A stretch of DNA of 64,000 bases. Source: Ustilaginoidea virens (lineage: Eukaryota > Ascomycota > Sordariomycetes > Hypocreales > Clavicipitaceae). The notes beneath the pieces are model-generated. The model worked only from the letters and a program-made list of their open reading frames with translations, was not told the origin of the DNA and did no database searches. The position numbers were made by a program, and so were the translations under genes. The stretch is taken from contig NC_057317.1 of the NCBI RefSeq assembly GCF_000687475.1, positions 1,178,001 to 1,242,000 on the forward strand, given 5' to 3'. This document shows, in pieces, positions 34,561 through 46,240 of this stretch (its first letter is position 1; the number at the start of each line of letters is the position of its first letter).

Positions 34561-35329
34561 ATGCCTGCCTCCCCCCCCCTCCAGCCCTCCTCGTGCGCCG
34601 CCTCCGTCTCGGCCACCTGCGCAGCGCACTCCCTCACCGTCCCGCAGTTCCACCTGCTCCGCGAGCACGCCGTGGCCGCCAAAGCCGGCGCCCACTGCCC
34701 CTACAGCAACTTCCGCGTCGGCGCCGCCGTCCTCGCCGCCGACGGCTCCGTCACCACCGGCGCCAATGTCGAGAACGCCTCGTACCCGGTGGGCACCTGC
34801 GCCGAGCGCGTGGCCCTCGGCACGGCCGCCACCCGCCCGCGCCCGCCCGCGGGGCCCTTCCGCGCCGTCGCCGTCGCCGTGGCCACGGACACCAGCCCGC
34901 CCGCCAGCCCGTGCGGCATGTGCAGGCAGTTGTGCGTTGGAACCCCCCCCTTGGACGTTGAACCACCACCCCCCCCCCCCCCCCTGGGATGGACACGGGC
35001 CGAAAGAGAAAGGGGGCTGTTGCTGACTGGCCCGGCGTTGTGCGGTTTTGCGCGGCGAGCTGCGCAGTATCCGCGAGTTTAGCAGCTTGGACGTGCCAAT
35101 CGTCATGTTTGACGGGGAGGGCAAGTACGTGGTCGCCACGCTGGACGAGGTGTGTACTGCCTGTTTCCGTGTGCTCCCCGGTGTGCTCGGCTGGTTTTAT
35201 ATCTATTTGCTTTTTTTTTTCTTTTTTTTTTTTTTTTCGTTTTTGATTGACGGTGCTGACGAGGGCGCCCGGGGGGGTTCCAAGTTGCTGCCCCTGTCGT
35301 TTGGGCCCGAGAATCTGGGCCGTGGGTGA
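34561..35329 (+). CDS. CDD1: Cytidine deaminase
   Basis: Homotetrameric zinc enzyme of pyrimidine salvage that converts cytidine and deoxycytidine to uridine and deoxyuridine. Exons: 34561-34931, 35068-35149, 35285-35329; 165 residues. Zinc and catalytic motifs are complete: NVENASYPVGTCAERVA with Cys80 and the proton-shuttling Glu82, and PCGMCRQ with Cys118 and Cys121. The first splice rebuilds CRQFIREFSSLDVPIVM and the last adds the usual ending LLPLSFGPENLG. Residues 1-24 are an Ala/Ser-rich extension before the conserved core. The first intron carries a C-run and the second a T-rich block. ATG 34561 lies immediately after a minisatellite, so the leader is unusual in composition. Confidence 0.92.
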
Positions 35330-36476
35330 AGACGGACGGCAACGCCCGAGGCGGTGCTTCTTCTTCTTCTTTTTCTCCCTTCTTATTTTTTTTTTCCCCT
35401 TGCCCGCGGCGTCTGGCTCTTTGGCGTTTTTTGTGGCCCCGAGCGGCGGGCGGGCGGCGGGCTGGCTTCCGAGACCCGGGGCGGGGCATCGCTGCGCAGA
35501 CTTTGCCGGCCGGATAACGCCCGACACGGGACGACGGGGATCCCGGCGCCAACCCCGTAAACAGCCGCCGCCGGCAATCGGGTCGAGCTCCACTCGCGCG
35601 CGCCGGACCCCAACCCGTGTCCGTGTCCGTCTTGTATTCGTTTCTTTTCTTTTCTTTTCCTTTCTTTCTTGCCGCTTTTACCACTAGTCTTTGTTGTGTT
35701 TCTGCCCCCCGAGCCCGGCCGGCCCGCTAGAACCAGAGAACCAGGCTGGGTTTGCAAAGGTATCTGATGTAGTTGATGAATTTTGCTACAGGAAAAATCC
35801 TGCATCCCCGTGCTCCGTCTCCGTGCATGTACCGCTCCGAGGCACCCGGGCTCGCCCGGACAGTGCCCACGCCGCCATCACAAAATCACACAAAACCCCG
35901 AGGGTCCGCGGCCATTGCACATCCCGAGCTACCACCGGCTACATTACACGTTTCGTTTCATCCCGTTCATCCCGTTCATCCCGTTCATTGTGTTCATTCC
36001 ATTCATCATGCATCGCCATCTACGGCTGCCCCGTCACCCCCCGCCGAGCTTTCTGTCCCACGCCTTTGCCATTTCTTCCCCCCCCCGTACCAGACATACT
36101 GAGAAACAGCTGCGCAGAAAAAAATGTTTGGGTATCAAGACACTGTGACGATAAACCTGCCATCTCCCGCCTCCCGCCTCCCGCCTCCCGCCTCCCGCCT
36201 CCCGCCTCCCGCCGCGCACTGCCCACCAGCCAGCGAAGCCTGACCAGGGGCCGTAACATTGCAACATTCCCGTCGTGAATCAACAACAGGGAGCAAGACC
36301 AAAGAACCAAACACCCAATACCGCTTCCCTACCTTTTTTTTTTCTTTCGTAAAACATGAAAAAAAAGAAGAAAAGAACAACAAGAATGGAAAAGAATAAA
36401 AAGTCAGAGAAACGAGTCAAGGGCGAGAAAAAAAAAAAACAGGACCGAGTGTCGAGCCCCATTCTTCAGTCTTCAT
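35330..36476. other. Convergent intergenic region after cytidine deaminase
   Basis: Contains TTC-rich tracts, a CATCCCGTT triplicate near 35962-35990 and the CTCCCGC heptamer array. No gene is supported on either strand. Confidence 0.55.
36164..36213. repeat. CTCCCGC heptamer tandem repeat
   Basis: Seven uninterrupted copies of CTCCCGC in the convergent intergenic region. Confidence 0.95.
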
Positions 36477-37511
36477 TCAGTCTTCCCAAATGGTCTCCAG
36501 GTCCAAGTCGCCACGCCTCTCGGCTCCGCACACGCTCCAGCGCTTTCGCTTGTCTCGTGACCCGTAGCTCAGTGTTCGGCCTCGTGGCGGAGCGTCCACT
36601 CCGGTTCGGCTCTTGGCATCAGACGTCTCGCCGCCGTCAGACGCATCCGCGGTGGCCTTGAGCTGTGCCAGTCTCTCGACCTCCAACGCGGCTTCCTCGG
36701 CGTCCGGGGAGTCGGGTATGGTTTCCAGGCTCGAGATGCTGGGGCTGCGAGACCGAGCCGATGTGGGCGTTGACGGCATGGAGGACAGCCCGCCCCCGTA
36801 GCCCATGGAGAAGTTTTCGTACGACCGCAGCGAGGAAATAGACATGGAGGACGGCGTGGACGGCAGCAAGCACGACGAGGCGCTCGAGCTGGGCGGCGGC
36901 ACGGCTCCAAACGGCGACGACGACCTCCTCAGGCGGCTCGACAGCATGGTGGGTGGTCCGAGAACCGGCGAGCTGCTTCGGTCGGCCGTGGCCCGCTTGT
37001 CAAGGTCCAGGACGCTGGTACGGACGGGGGACGTGGGAGGAAAGGCTTCGTCGACGGGTTTTCTCGGCGTACGCATACGCATCCGGCTCGGTGAGGCCGA
37101 GTTGGAAGGGCTGGCCGGCCGCAGCTGCGGAGGGTAGAGGATTCGGCCGGAGCCGCTGACGCCCGGCATGGACTGGGTTCTCGACATTGGCGAGGCCAGA
37201 GACAAGGTGGCGGCGGAGCGAGAACGCGTGTGTCCGCTCGACAACGGAGACGCGGTTCGGGGCCGAAAGGCCAGGGCGGCCGACGAGCAAGGGGCCCAGG
37301 ACGGCGAGTCTGGCGACGCGGGGTTCGGATCCGTGCTTCGACGCAGGTTGGGTGGCTTCCTGGCCATGTCGAGTTCGAGCGGCGGTATTCCACGCGGGCT
37401 GTTGTTGGTGGTGGTGGTGGTGGTGCTGCTGCTGCTGCTGCTCGGGACCAGGGGATGCGCGGGAGACGACTTGAAAGCCTCCATACGCTCCGTCTCAGGA
37501 ACAGGCTCCAT
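36477..37511 (-). CDS. Disordered Ser/Pro-rich fungal protein
   Basis: Single-exon gene of 344 residues, function unknown. The protein is Ser, Pro and Arg rich with many SP/TP sites (e.g. RSSSPFGAVPPPSS, SARSRSPSISS), suggesting phosphorylation of a disordered protein. Short segments look conserved compared with proteins I recall from other Sordariomycetes annotated as basic proline-rich: GSGRILYPPQLRPASPS, SLETIPDSPDAEEAALEVER and the tail KRKRWSVCGAERRGDLDLET. The last motif, at the extreme C-terminus, is the best evidence that the frame is real. There is a Ser then Thr run near residue 25. No membrane segment or enzyme motif is seen. The first ATG in frame at 37511 is used. Confidence 0.75.
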   Translation of the reverse strand: MEPVPETERMEAFKSSPAHPLVPSSSSSSTTTTTTNNSPRGIPPLELDMARKPPNLRRSTDPNPASPDSPSWAPCSSAALAFRPRTASPLSSGHTRSRSAATLSLASPMSRTQSMPGVSGSGRILYPPQLRPASPSNSASPSRMRMRTPRKPVDEAFPPTSPVRTSVLDLDKRATADRSSSPVLGPPTMLSSRLRRSSSPFGAVPPPSSSASSCLLPSTPSSMSISSLRSYENFSMGYGGGLSSMPSTPTSARSRSPSISSLETIPDSPDAEEAALEVERLAQLKATADASDGGETSDAKSRTGVDAPPRGRTLSYGSRDKRKRWSVCGAERRGDLDLETIWED

Positions 37512-39324
37512 GGTAGGTAAGACGCGGCATGCGGACGAGACGCGTGGGCAAAAAAAAAGGGGGGGGGGGGAGGTTATTCGATCAACAACAACAAAGCCGG
37601 GACGCGACGACGAGAGAACGAAGCCGAATCAATAGCTCCCGGAGAAAGAAGCAGGCAGAGATGTAGCACAGGCGACGAGGCGGTTTCACAGAGCGATATG
37701 ATGATGCCTCTGGGTTTCTCGCGGAGGGCTCGTGGGAGGTGCAAGGAGCGAGGGGGGGGGTAAGCTGCGCCCTGGCGAGAAGAAAGGCGACCAGACCAGA
37801 CTTCGGCAGGGCTAGGCCAGGCCAGGCCAGCCTGCGGGGATCCAACAAGCCGGACGAGACGAGACGCTGCCAGAATTACCCGCGTCGACCCCGTTCACCC
37901 AAGACCCAGGCAGCCAGACGATTGCGCGGCGAGGACTTTTTCTGATTGCTGGAGCCGGCAAGCCGCACGGAGGATGATTGAATCAAAGATGGGCCGACAA
38001 GTGTCTGGTGGTATTGGGATTGGACATTTGGGGGATTTGGGGGATTTGGTTTGGGGGGGGGGTGGACAAGGCCCTTTTGGTTGCAGGTTGCTTCCCGCAG
38101 CGGTTAGCCTGGGTGGGGAAAAGACGCCAGGCTGCGATTGGTTGTGCGGGTCCGGGACAAGGGGGAAAAGAAAAGAGAAAAAATAAAAAAAAAAAAAAAA
38201 AAAAAAGAAGAAGAAGAAGGAGAAAAGGAAAGAGACAAGCGCCCAAGGAAGTACCTAGGTACCTTATTTATGTACCAACCAGCTCCGTAGAGCCAAAGTA
38301 CCGAGCTTTGCACTTGCCCTTGTGCACAACACAACGGAGCTGCCTGGCACCAGTGCAAACCAGTGCATCACAAGTGCTTCCGTGCATCAGTGCATCAGTG
38401 CATCACAGGCTGGGCTCGCTCGCTGCATGTCAACTGTCATTGACAAGTAAGAGTCAGTCCCTTGTGCGTTGCAAAGGCAACCGATGAAATGGGCAAGGCG
38501 GCTGACGCGGTGCTGCAGGTTTCAACCCGAGCTGCTGGGACGGCCTTTTGCTTACCCCGCCTTCCAGAAGTCTGCCGCCACCAACGCAAAACCCAGACAC
38601 AACGAGTCAACGCTTCAACGCTCAAACCGGGAGATAACAGTCAGTCAGTCAGTCACCTCTTTGGCCAGCCATCGGAAGGGAAACCAATCACGATATAATA
38701 AAAATAAAAAATAAAAAGAGCTCTGCTGCGCCTGTCCCGACCGCACGAGTTGCCGAGTGGAGGCGCCCGCCCCACCCTCCAGCCAGCCGTCCTTCCCGAG
38801 GTTTTACTACTCCAGACGGCCACCCCCCCCCCCCGTTCTTACGCAATATCGTGTGTCGAGAACTTCAGGTGGCTTGGCCGATTGTCGCCAATCCGGGCGG
38901 GCTTTTCTGCTCCCGCACAAGTCATCACATACCCATCAAGGTTGATTTCCTCCGTAATAGGTTCCCACAGTATCCACCCCGAGAGATTGATGTCATGTCT
39001 AGAGCTGACGTATCGATGGACTTACTAAGCTAGGCCGGCGCTTTCTCAGTTACCAAGACTACTACTATAAAAAAAAAAAAAAAAAAAAGGAAAAAAAAAA
39101 AGAAGAACATGCCCACATGGGGAGCGCGTGGCACTGGGCCAACGTGATTTCGAATACAGAGTGTGAGTGTGAGCGGGGGACATCAAACACCAAACCCGGC
39201 TGGCAAGGGCAAAAAAAAAAAAAAAAAAAAAACCACAAGTGGGAATCATCATGTGCGCCTCTACTCCAAGAGCGGTCATGGTCATGGCTTCCCAAACCGT
39301 CGAGTTTCCCCGCCACCGTCCGTC
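37512..39324. other. Intergenic region between two minus-strand genes
   Basis: Upstream of the Ser/Pro-rich gene and downstream of SWD3. It holds A/T runs (38188-38205, 39069-39085, 39211-39231), a GGTACCTAGGTACC-type copy near 38252 and short CAGTGCAT repeats near 38350-38405. No gene is supported. Confidence 0.5.
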
Positions 39325-39936
39325 TCAGCACGCGTCCAACTTGACCTCATCCTGCCTGATGGGCAGCTCAATCGAAAACTGCGTCTGTCCCTTGTCCAAC
39401 CTCCCGGCGTGTCGATACACGCAAACTGTGTGATCCTGCCCTGCACTCACCATTGTCTCGCCATGAACATCGACCCAGAAGCAGACCCCCCTGTGGCGCG
39501 GCGGCACCCTTTGCAGAATGTCCTTCGTCTGAACATGCCACAACACAATGTCGCCGTCTTCGCTGGCCGAGGCGATGAACGGCTCCCCGTCCAAAACGCC
39601 AAAGCAGCCGCCAAGGGCGAATTTCTCGTTTCTGTGCCCCTGGTAGGTTTTTTTCACCGTGCCGGCTACGTAGTCCCATAGCCGGATGCAGTTGTCGAGG
39701 TTGAAGGCCAGCACAAACCGCCCGTTGGGCGAGAAGCAAACGTTGGTGACGGCCGGGTTGTCTTCGTGCACAAGCGTCCGGAGGCACTGCCCTGTTGACG
39801 TGTCCCAAACTCGACTGAGGACGAATTAGCGTGCAAAAAGAAAGGAAACACGATGGCTTGGGAGCTGAACTGGAATAACGTGGGATCAAGGGGGGGCGAA
39901 GAAGAAGAAGAAAAGAAGGGGCACAAAAAAAAAGAC

Positions 39937-39967
<31 letters not shown>

Positions 39968-41022
39968 ACTCACATGAGTCCGTCGGTAGAGCAGCTCACT
40001 ACCAGTGTGCCATCTCGGCAAAAGTCTATGCCCGCTACGGGATCGCTGTGCGCCGGGAGACTTCGCATCAGTCGCCCCGCTCTCACGTCCCACAGAAACA
40101 CCGCCTCGTCGTAGGAGCCGCTGGCGAGGATGTTGCCCTTTGGCGAAAAGGCCAAGCAATGGATGTAGTTGTGGTGGCCTCGCAGCGCCGCCATCTCCTG
40201 CGCCGCCATCGACTTCCTCGTCGTCGTCTTCGGACGCCCCGTCACCCGATCCCACAGGCGGATGGCCTTGTCGTCGGAGCCGCTGGCCAACGTGTTGCCA
40301 TCTGGCGCCCAGGCCAAGCAGCTGACGCCGGCCATGTGGCCAACGAGCGTGTCCATGTGAGCCCCGGTCGAGGCGTCCCACAGCTTGACGGTTCCATCCG
40401 CAGAGGCCGACGCGATGAACCTGCCATTCGGGGATATCCGGACCTGCGAAACCGGGCCGGCGTGCCCATGGAGCGCCAAGCACGGCCTGTAATTCGGTTT
40501 GAAAGGTGGTGGTGGTGGCGGCGGCGGCGACGACGAAGGAGGGGGAGCAGGAGCAGGAGCAGGAGAAGGAGCAGAAGCAGTAGCAGGAGGAGGAGGAGTA
40601 GTCGGGGTGGCCCGGGGCCGGCGAGGAGAGTAAGATTCCGATCGCGAGCGATCCGACGAGGTGGGAGACACGGACGGAGACACGGACGGAGACACGGACC
40701 CTCGACGTGGTCGCGTCCGAGAATGCGGCGGCGAGTCTGAGCGCGCGCTCGATGCCGAGCTGGAGGAGGACGACCTCGAGCCCCTCGGTGAGCGGAACGA
40801 GTGTGAGTAGCCTCTATTCGAGCCGTTGGCGCTGGGGCTCGTCGTCACGCCGTAGCGTGGCCGTGACGGGTCGCGGGTCTGGCGGGTCCTGGCATCGGCG
40901 CGCTTCTCGCTGCCGGTAGAAGAAGAGGCTCCGGGTGTGTCTGACCGCCGCGACAGGCGGCTGCGCGTCCGTGGCCGTTTCGTGGGCGGTGCCGTGGCAG
41001 ATGCGTCGTCTGCAGAATCCAT
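39325..41022 (-). CDS. SWD3: Swd3/WDR5-type WD40 subunit of COMPASS
   Basis: WD40 propeller related to Swd3/WDR5, a core subunit of the Set1/COMPASS histone H3K4 methyltransferase. Exons on the minus strand: 39974-41022 and 39325-39814; the 159-bp intron holds an A29 run (T29 in the sense strand), and the phase-2 splice rebuilds STDGLIRVWDTSTGQCL. 512 residues. Residues 1-180 are a disordered Ser/Arg/Pro-rich extension with SVSPSVSPSVSP and a poly-Pro run, longer than in yeast Swd3. The propeller follows, with repeats such as NGRFIASASADGTVKLWD, GNTLASGSDDKAIRLWD and GNILASGSYDEAVFLWD and the characteristic HEDNPAVTNVCFSPNGRFVL of the WDR5 group. Nuclear role is inferred from orthology. The ATG 41022 is the first in frame. 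Confidence 0.88.
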
Positions 41023-43480
41023 GGGTTTGCAGATTTGATCTTTGTTGGAGAAGCGACGAGGCTGAGGATTTCGCGGGAAGATTGGATTGGATTGGATTGC
41101 ATCAGTGGGGACGGGCCAGCCGTCAGCCCGTGGGGCTCATGTACTCTCTGATTGGCTGCGAAACACCCGTGCTTGTGCTTATGAGGCTGGCAGCCTCAGG
41201 TACCACTTGCATGAGCAGCCGGAAGCTGGAACTTGGAACTGTTCAGTCTGCCTCTTGCAGAATAGTCAGTCCAGTCCTGAAGGCTGCTTACTCGGTGGAG
41301 TTGATATCCGCCAGAGGCACGATTACCCGCAAGACAGGACGACGTCGATTATAATCTCTTCCCCCGATCTGACACGCTGCAGGGATTTCAGGATTTCACC
41401 GGGCAATCTTGTGCTGCATGCATACATTGCATATTGGCCGCAAATGTTTCCAAGCAATGCTCGAGGAAGGGCACACACCCCTTTCCAGGCTCCAGCCCTC
41501 CTTTGCATCTGCGCGCATTACAAACGCGCCCTCAAGACAGTTTAGCACTGCGCGCATTACAAACGCGCCCTCAAGACCGGTTTAGCACTGCGCGCCTCTC
41601 GTTGGAGGGCAGACGGTGACTTTTATGCAGCGCCACCACGACGTGGAGCTTACATTACATGGACCGAGGCCCTGTGTACGGAGCACTCCGTACGGGCGTC
41701 TCTCTCTCCTTTGCTGTGACGCGGTTACTCCAGAGTCCACCCCCGGTTCGAGGGCATGCATGCATGGGTTCGCCGCAAAAGAATCGGCCGTTACCGAGCA
41801 TCCCGAGACGGCAAGCATGAGAGACATGATTGCCACAAGCTCAACGCTCACGTGAGCGGCATGCACGGTAGGTATGTACTCCGTCCGTACGTGGAGCTGT
41901 AAACCGGCATCATTAACGTTTTGTTTTGGCACGGCATGCATGCAACGTGTTTATCACGCTGGGGGAGACGGTGACTGGAAGTCGCTTGCTGGACGGGAGG
42001 CAGGCCCCCAGCATGAAATGAAATAGAGCAAAGCCCAGGCCAGGCCACTTGGTGCTTTGGCCGCCCTACTGAAGATCAGAGGGCTGCTGAGAGAGGCGTC
42101 TGGTCAGGCTAGATTTAGCTTTGTCGCGGGTCCAAAACAAGGGAGCGAACCCAACATACCGAGCCTGGCAAAGTCGTTGGCGTAAGCGGCTGGGCTGATG
42201 GCGGGTTATCCAAAGGGCCGCCAGTTACTCTTTCCGCCTCCTTTTTCCCATATTATCGCTTGTTACGGGCGCAAGCAAACTTACTCCGGACGCGTGGAGG
42301 CCTGGCGCCTTGCAGGGTTCTTCTGCAGTCCCGCACGCATGGCGTCTGCTTTCTTTCTGAAAAGCGCAGCTGAAAAGGGACGGGGGGTTGAAGTGAGGCA
42401 TGCTGACGCGTGCGTGTGAGAGTTATCCTGCGAACCTTGTTGACCGCGGGTTAAACGCAGACGGAGGGAAGGAAGGGGGGGGGGGGGGGGGGGTGGCTGG
42501 CTGCTCTCGCTTGGCACGCCAAGTGAAAGGGAGACGACGGCATGCTCATAAAACGTTGTCGGAGCTTTGTCCGCGCGCTCGTCTGGAGAGACGCACAAGG
42601 ACTGCCGGGAACTCGAAGCCCTGGGGCTGCTCGAGTCTGTGTTTTTTTTCTTTTTTTTTTTTTTTCCTTCCCTCCCTTGTCTGCCTGCTTCTCGTAGCAA
42701 ACCTTCTCGTGGCAAACTTCAGCGGAGCACGCGGACACTTTTTTCCGGGACGCTCCTTCAGCGGGACGCCGGTTCTGATGGGTCATGAAAGATTGAACCA
42801 GCCCGGCCCCCCTTTCTGGCCTTTCTGGGAAGCAAGCAAACGGGTACGGGGCCGCAACGCCCAGCCCGCCCGCCATTGGCTGAATCGACGGCCCAAGGGC
42901 AGGGCCGCCTCAGCCACAAGCACCGCAGCGCTCCAATCACAAGCGTCCCCTTCCTGCAGATAATTTGCCTCTGCCCCTGGCAGTGCGAGCCCGCCCCTGG
43001 GCCGCCGCCCGGGCCGCTTGTACACGCGCACCAGACCCGCGGGTGCAAGATACATGCAGGAGGCACTCCGTAGTCAACGTCTGCACCCACCCCCTGTCAG
43101 CCCCCGGGCCACCAGACACTGGACCGGCAAACTTTATGTACTTCAACGGGGGCACCACCGCTCACGCTCGCTCACCTTCTGCCTCACCATCTCTTGCATT
43201 CCTCCTTCTTCAACCCGCATACCGACGCCGGTCCATCACGTCTCGTCGCTCCCTTTGCCCCGGGCCTTGTTGTTGCCTCCCACGCTCCTTTACCCCGTTT
43301 TACCCAGTCGTTCCTTGCTCGGTTTTTTTTTTTTTTTTTTTAACATCTCTCTCTCTCTTTATTTTTTTATTTTTCCCCCTCTACTCCCGTGTCGACCCTT
43401 CCTCGGACCATCACGACCGTAATCCTGTTTCTTTCCCCGGCCGTCTTGTGCAGCACCGAAAAGGAAAGAAGAAAAAAAAA
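41023..43480. promoter_or_regulatory. Divergent intergenic region, SWD3 / GPI protein
   Basis: 2.5 kb with no supported gene. It holds an ATTGG repeat (41080-41097), a 39-bp tandem duplication, an inverted pair TACGGAG/CTCCGTA at 41677-41692, G19 (42475-42493) and a pyrimidine-rich leader before the GPI protein. Both promoters should lie here. Confidence 0.5.
41511..41589. repeat. 39/40-bp tandem duplication
   Basis: Two nearly identical units starting GCGCGCATTACAAACGCGCC, the second with one extra base (GACCGG against GACAG), followed by a partial third GCGCGC. It is in gene-free DNA. Confidence 0.9.
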
Positions 43481-44308
43481 ATGCGCTTCTCCGTCGCCGC
43501 TGTTCTGGCGTTTGCCGCGTCCGCCATTGCCCAGACCGCCGACTTCGACCCCATCTACACCCCCAACAGTGGCGAGACGATTGATGCTGGCGCGCCCTAC
43601 ACCGTCACCTGGAGTTCTCCCGCCAAGTACATGGATGGCACCGTCTCCATCGAGCTGATTGGCGGCAAAACCCAAAACACCCAGCAGCACATTGCCGACA
43701 TTGCTTGTAAGTCCCTTTCTCACGCAAGCTCCGCTCTTGCCTGGGCGACCTGACCGTCCGGCTGACCCCGTGTCCGTCCTGCAGCTGGCATCAAGAACAG
43801 CGCCAACAAGTACACTTGGAACGTGGATGCTTCGCTTGGAGCCGAGGCTGTCTACGGCCTCGTCTTCAAGCTCGAGAGCAATTCCTCCATCTTCCAGTAC
43901 TCCAACCCCTTCCATATCAGGGCTGCCGCCAAGCCGGCCCCCAGCAGCGCCAGTCAAACTGTCACCGTGACCCAGCCGCCCGGCGTCAAGACCATCATCC
44001 TCTCCGGCACGATTCCCACCTCCACCTCCAGCTCTGCGGCTCCCACCAGCACCATCTGCACCTCTAGCACCTCCAGCACCTCCAGCACCTCCATCTACAA
44101 GACTGTGCAGTACAACGTCACCGTTTGCCCGACCACTCTGGTCCCGAGCGCCAGCCAGTACGTCCCCGTCAATGCCAACAGCTCCACTGGCATCGTTTCG
44201 GTTTCGTCACCAACTGCTCCTGCTCCTGTTCCCACTGCCGCCGCTGCTGCTATTCGCATCGGCTCCCTCGGCATCCTTGGTGTCGTCGCCGCCGTTCTTG
44301 CTCTGTAA
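43481..44308 (+). CDS. Kre9/Knh1-like Ser/Thr-rich GPI-anchored wall protein
   Basis: Predicted secreted, GPI-anchored cell-surface protein of 249 residues. Exons: 43481-43706 and 43785-44308, phase 1. A signal peptide MRFSVAAVLAFAASAIA is followed by the Kre9/Knh1-type beta domain (about 18-130: YTPNSGETIDAGAPYTVTWS and YGLVFKLESNSSIFQYSNPF). Next comes a Ser/Thr-rich stalk with short STSSTSST repeats (about 150-180), suited to O-glycosylation. The C-terminus is a hydrophobic tail (AAAAIRIGSLGILGVVAAVL) typical of a GPI attachment signal. Kre9 family members in yeast affect beta-1,6-glucan; filamentous relatives of this short type are mostly uncharacterised, so I give no symbol. An A10 run directly precedes the ATG. 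Confidence 0.85.
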
Positions 44309-45179
44309 GGAAGTGGCATATCTATATCAAAGACGATGAGAGCTGCGTCCTCTGTATGCCAGGTCTTGGAAATTCTATTGGACATTGTATCATGAGCCCT
44401 TGTGTGCTCTGGTAGTAGGTGATGGGAGCAGTTGGCATGCACATGGCTTGTTTTGGCTTTGATGGGAAAGTGTCGCGTTGAATTCCGCAGCCCCGCGAGA
44501 CAAGATGCACCTTGCAACGGCGCAGCAGCATCTGCACGCAGTCTTGACTCGATACAATACTGAACTAATGCCGAGGGTGGCTGCCCTCGAGTGCGTATCT
44601 AGGCAGCTGACCAAAAAAAGTTCCAAGTCCTACATGCCATGATTCCAATGACTCTGCGTATTTATCCGCAGCCTCTGACCTGTAACCTGCAACATCACTG
44701 CCATTCCATCCAGTCGGTCTCGGAGGTCGTACTTGTCATTCGCATGCCGTGCTTGGGAATCATTGGACAGGGATGGGTGGACCAGTGACGGGGACTCCCC
44801 TTGTTTCAGGTGGGATTGCAGCTGGACCGTGTCTCAGACATCTCACAAACTGTGGCGGATTGTGAGACAAGCCTGTGTGGTCCCAAGGCAGACCACATAC
44901 ATAGGGCGGTCGCAACTCAGATCGTTCTAGATGATTCGGATACTTCATCCAATACGCCCAAACTCAACCTCCCCAATCAATATTCTTCATTCACAGCCAG
45001 AGTCAGCATCAAAAGCTATGCGTCACCTACTTCACCTAACCAAATACCTCGATAGATAGGAAGGAGCGTGCCGAACACGGCGCGAACCATCTGCTTCCCA
45101 CTCAATTAAATCGTGTATATATACATGTCACAATCTCTGGCTTCATTCCAGAGTATATCTGCTTGGTTGAAAGTAAAGG
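44309..45179. other. Intergenic region after GPI protein
   Basis: Nothing recognised. Short open frames near 44733-45055 show no family resemblance. Confidence 0.5.
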
Positions 45180-46240
45180 GCCTCGTTGCAGACATGGTCC
45201 CTTGCCCCCGGGGCTGGCACAAGCCTACCGTTACTTGCCACCAGGACGACGGGTGACCGAACTAAGAAGCCAAAGATGGTGGCGTAATCACTAGCTTTGG
45301 TCTGGTTCAGGTGCGGGAAGTTGGTGTGGTAATATGAATTGAGCATTGAATTAACCGCCAGTTCGCCGCCAAAGGGGCAGGAGTAGGTAGCCACGTGGAA
45401 GAGTGTCTGGAGGGAAAAGATCACGGGTAGAGAAGCTCCGGATGAAGGCCTGAAAACTGTTTCGGCCCGGGCGACGGAAGCCGCTTCTGCCAGACAAATG
45501 GTGGGGTTTTGCTGGCAGCTTCGCGGCTCATCGTCTGTCGCTTCTGGTTTTTCCTCGCCTCGATGTGATAGCTCAGTGAATGTCATTGGTGTGTTGACTG
45601 CTCTTGTGCTGATTGGGCCATAGGCATTCAGAATTTCCTGTATCTTGACATGTCGTTCTTCCCACCTGCCGAGTGGGGTATCGGGGCAGAGCAGCAACAT
45701 GCCAACTCCACAAGCAACCAGGCAGATAAGAGGTACGATGAAGCTGACAGGTCAAGCCTGGGACCTGATCAAGCCGCGGGAGAGCACCAGTGAGTCGAAC
45801 GCCCGATGGCATTCCTGACGAGAGGAGCGAGGCCGACAGGTAAATAGCCGAGAATCAACAGTGGGACGAAGACTTGCCGGGGGTCGAAAAGATCCCAAAG
45901 AGGTCCGGCGATGAACCTTGGAAGAAATGTGGCACAGAGAGAGACAATACTGGAGTTGGCCACCTCGGAAGCGCTGATGTTGAGGTCCTTCTTAATCCGC
46001 GAGAGTTAATAAAGGCGGAAATAAGTACCGGTTAGGATTGGTGATTATTGGAGATTAGCTTTGTGATGGGAAGAGGAAAAATGCTCTCTATACGGAGAGC
46101 AAAGGCCTCTCACCATGCCCAGAATCCGAGCATAAACCCTGTCCAAGAAAAGAAAAAACGCCCTTCCAGAAGGATGCACCAACCTCAGACCCGGTATACT
46201 GCGAGTATTCCTCCTGATGGGATCGACCTCGGGGGGGTTT
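45180..46240 (-). pseudogene. Decayed NNP-family nitrate/nitrite transporter (CrnA-like)
   Basis: A broken relic of a major facilitator of the nitrate/nitrite porter family; edges are approximate. Fragments in order along the minus strand: PPEVDPIRRNTRSIP near 46236, then a second-frame segment RFFFSWTGFMLGFWAW (frameshift at a T/A-rich site around 46150-46165) closed by a stop at 46110-46112. Next IKKDLNISASEVANSSIVSL and PRFIAGPLWDLFDPRQVF near 46000-45850, a deletion joint near 45800, AFDSLV, a stop at 45752-45754, SFIVPLICLVACGVGMLLLC, and LFHVATYSCPFGGELAVNSM near 45350. Alignment to IFGFL is lost near 45265. The deleted segment is where family members carry the conserved nitrate signature (AGWGN-type). 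The family call is from memory of CrnA-like sequences. Confidence 0.75.

Noticed and set aside
34304..35026. Repeat-peptide frame upstream of and over cytidine deaminase
   Set aside because: The N-terminal half is translated minisatellite and the rest is out of frame with the deaminase.
39368..40483. 371-codon minus-strand frame overlapping SWD3
   Set aside because: It is an out-of-frame reading through the SWD3 exons and intron; the WD40 repeats are in the other frame.
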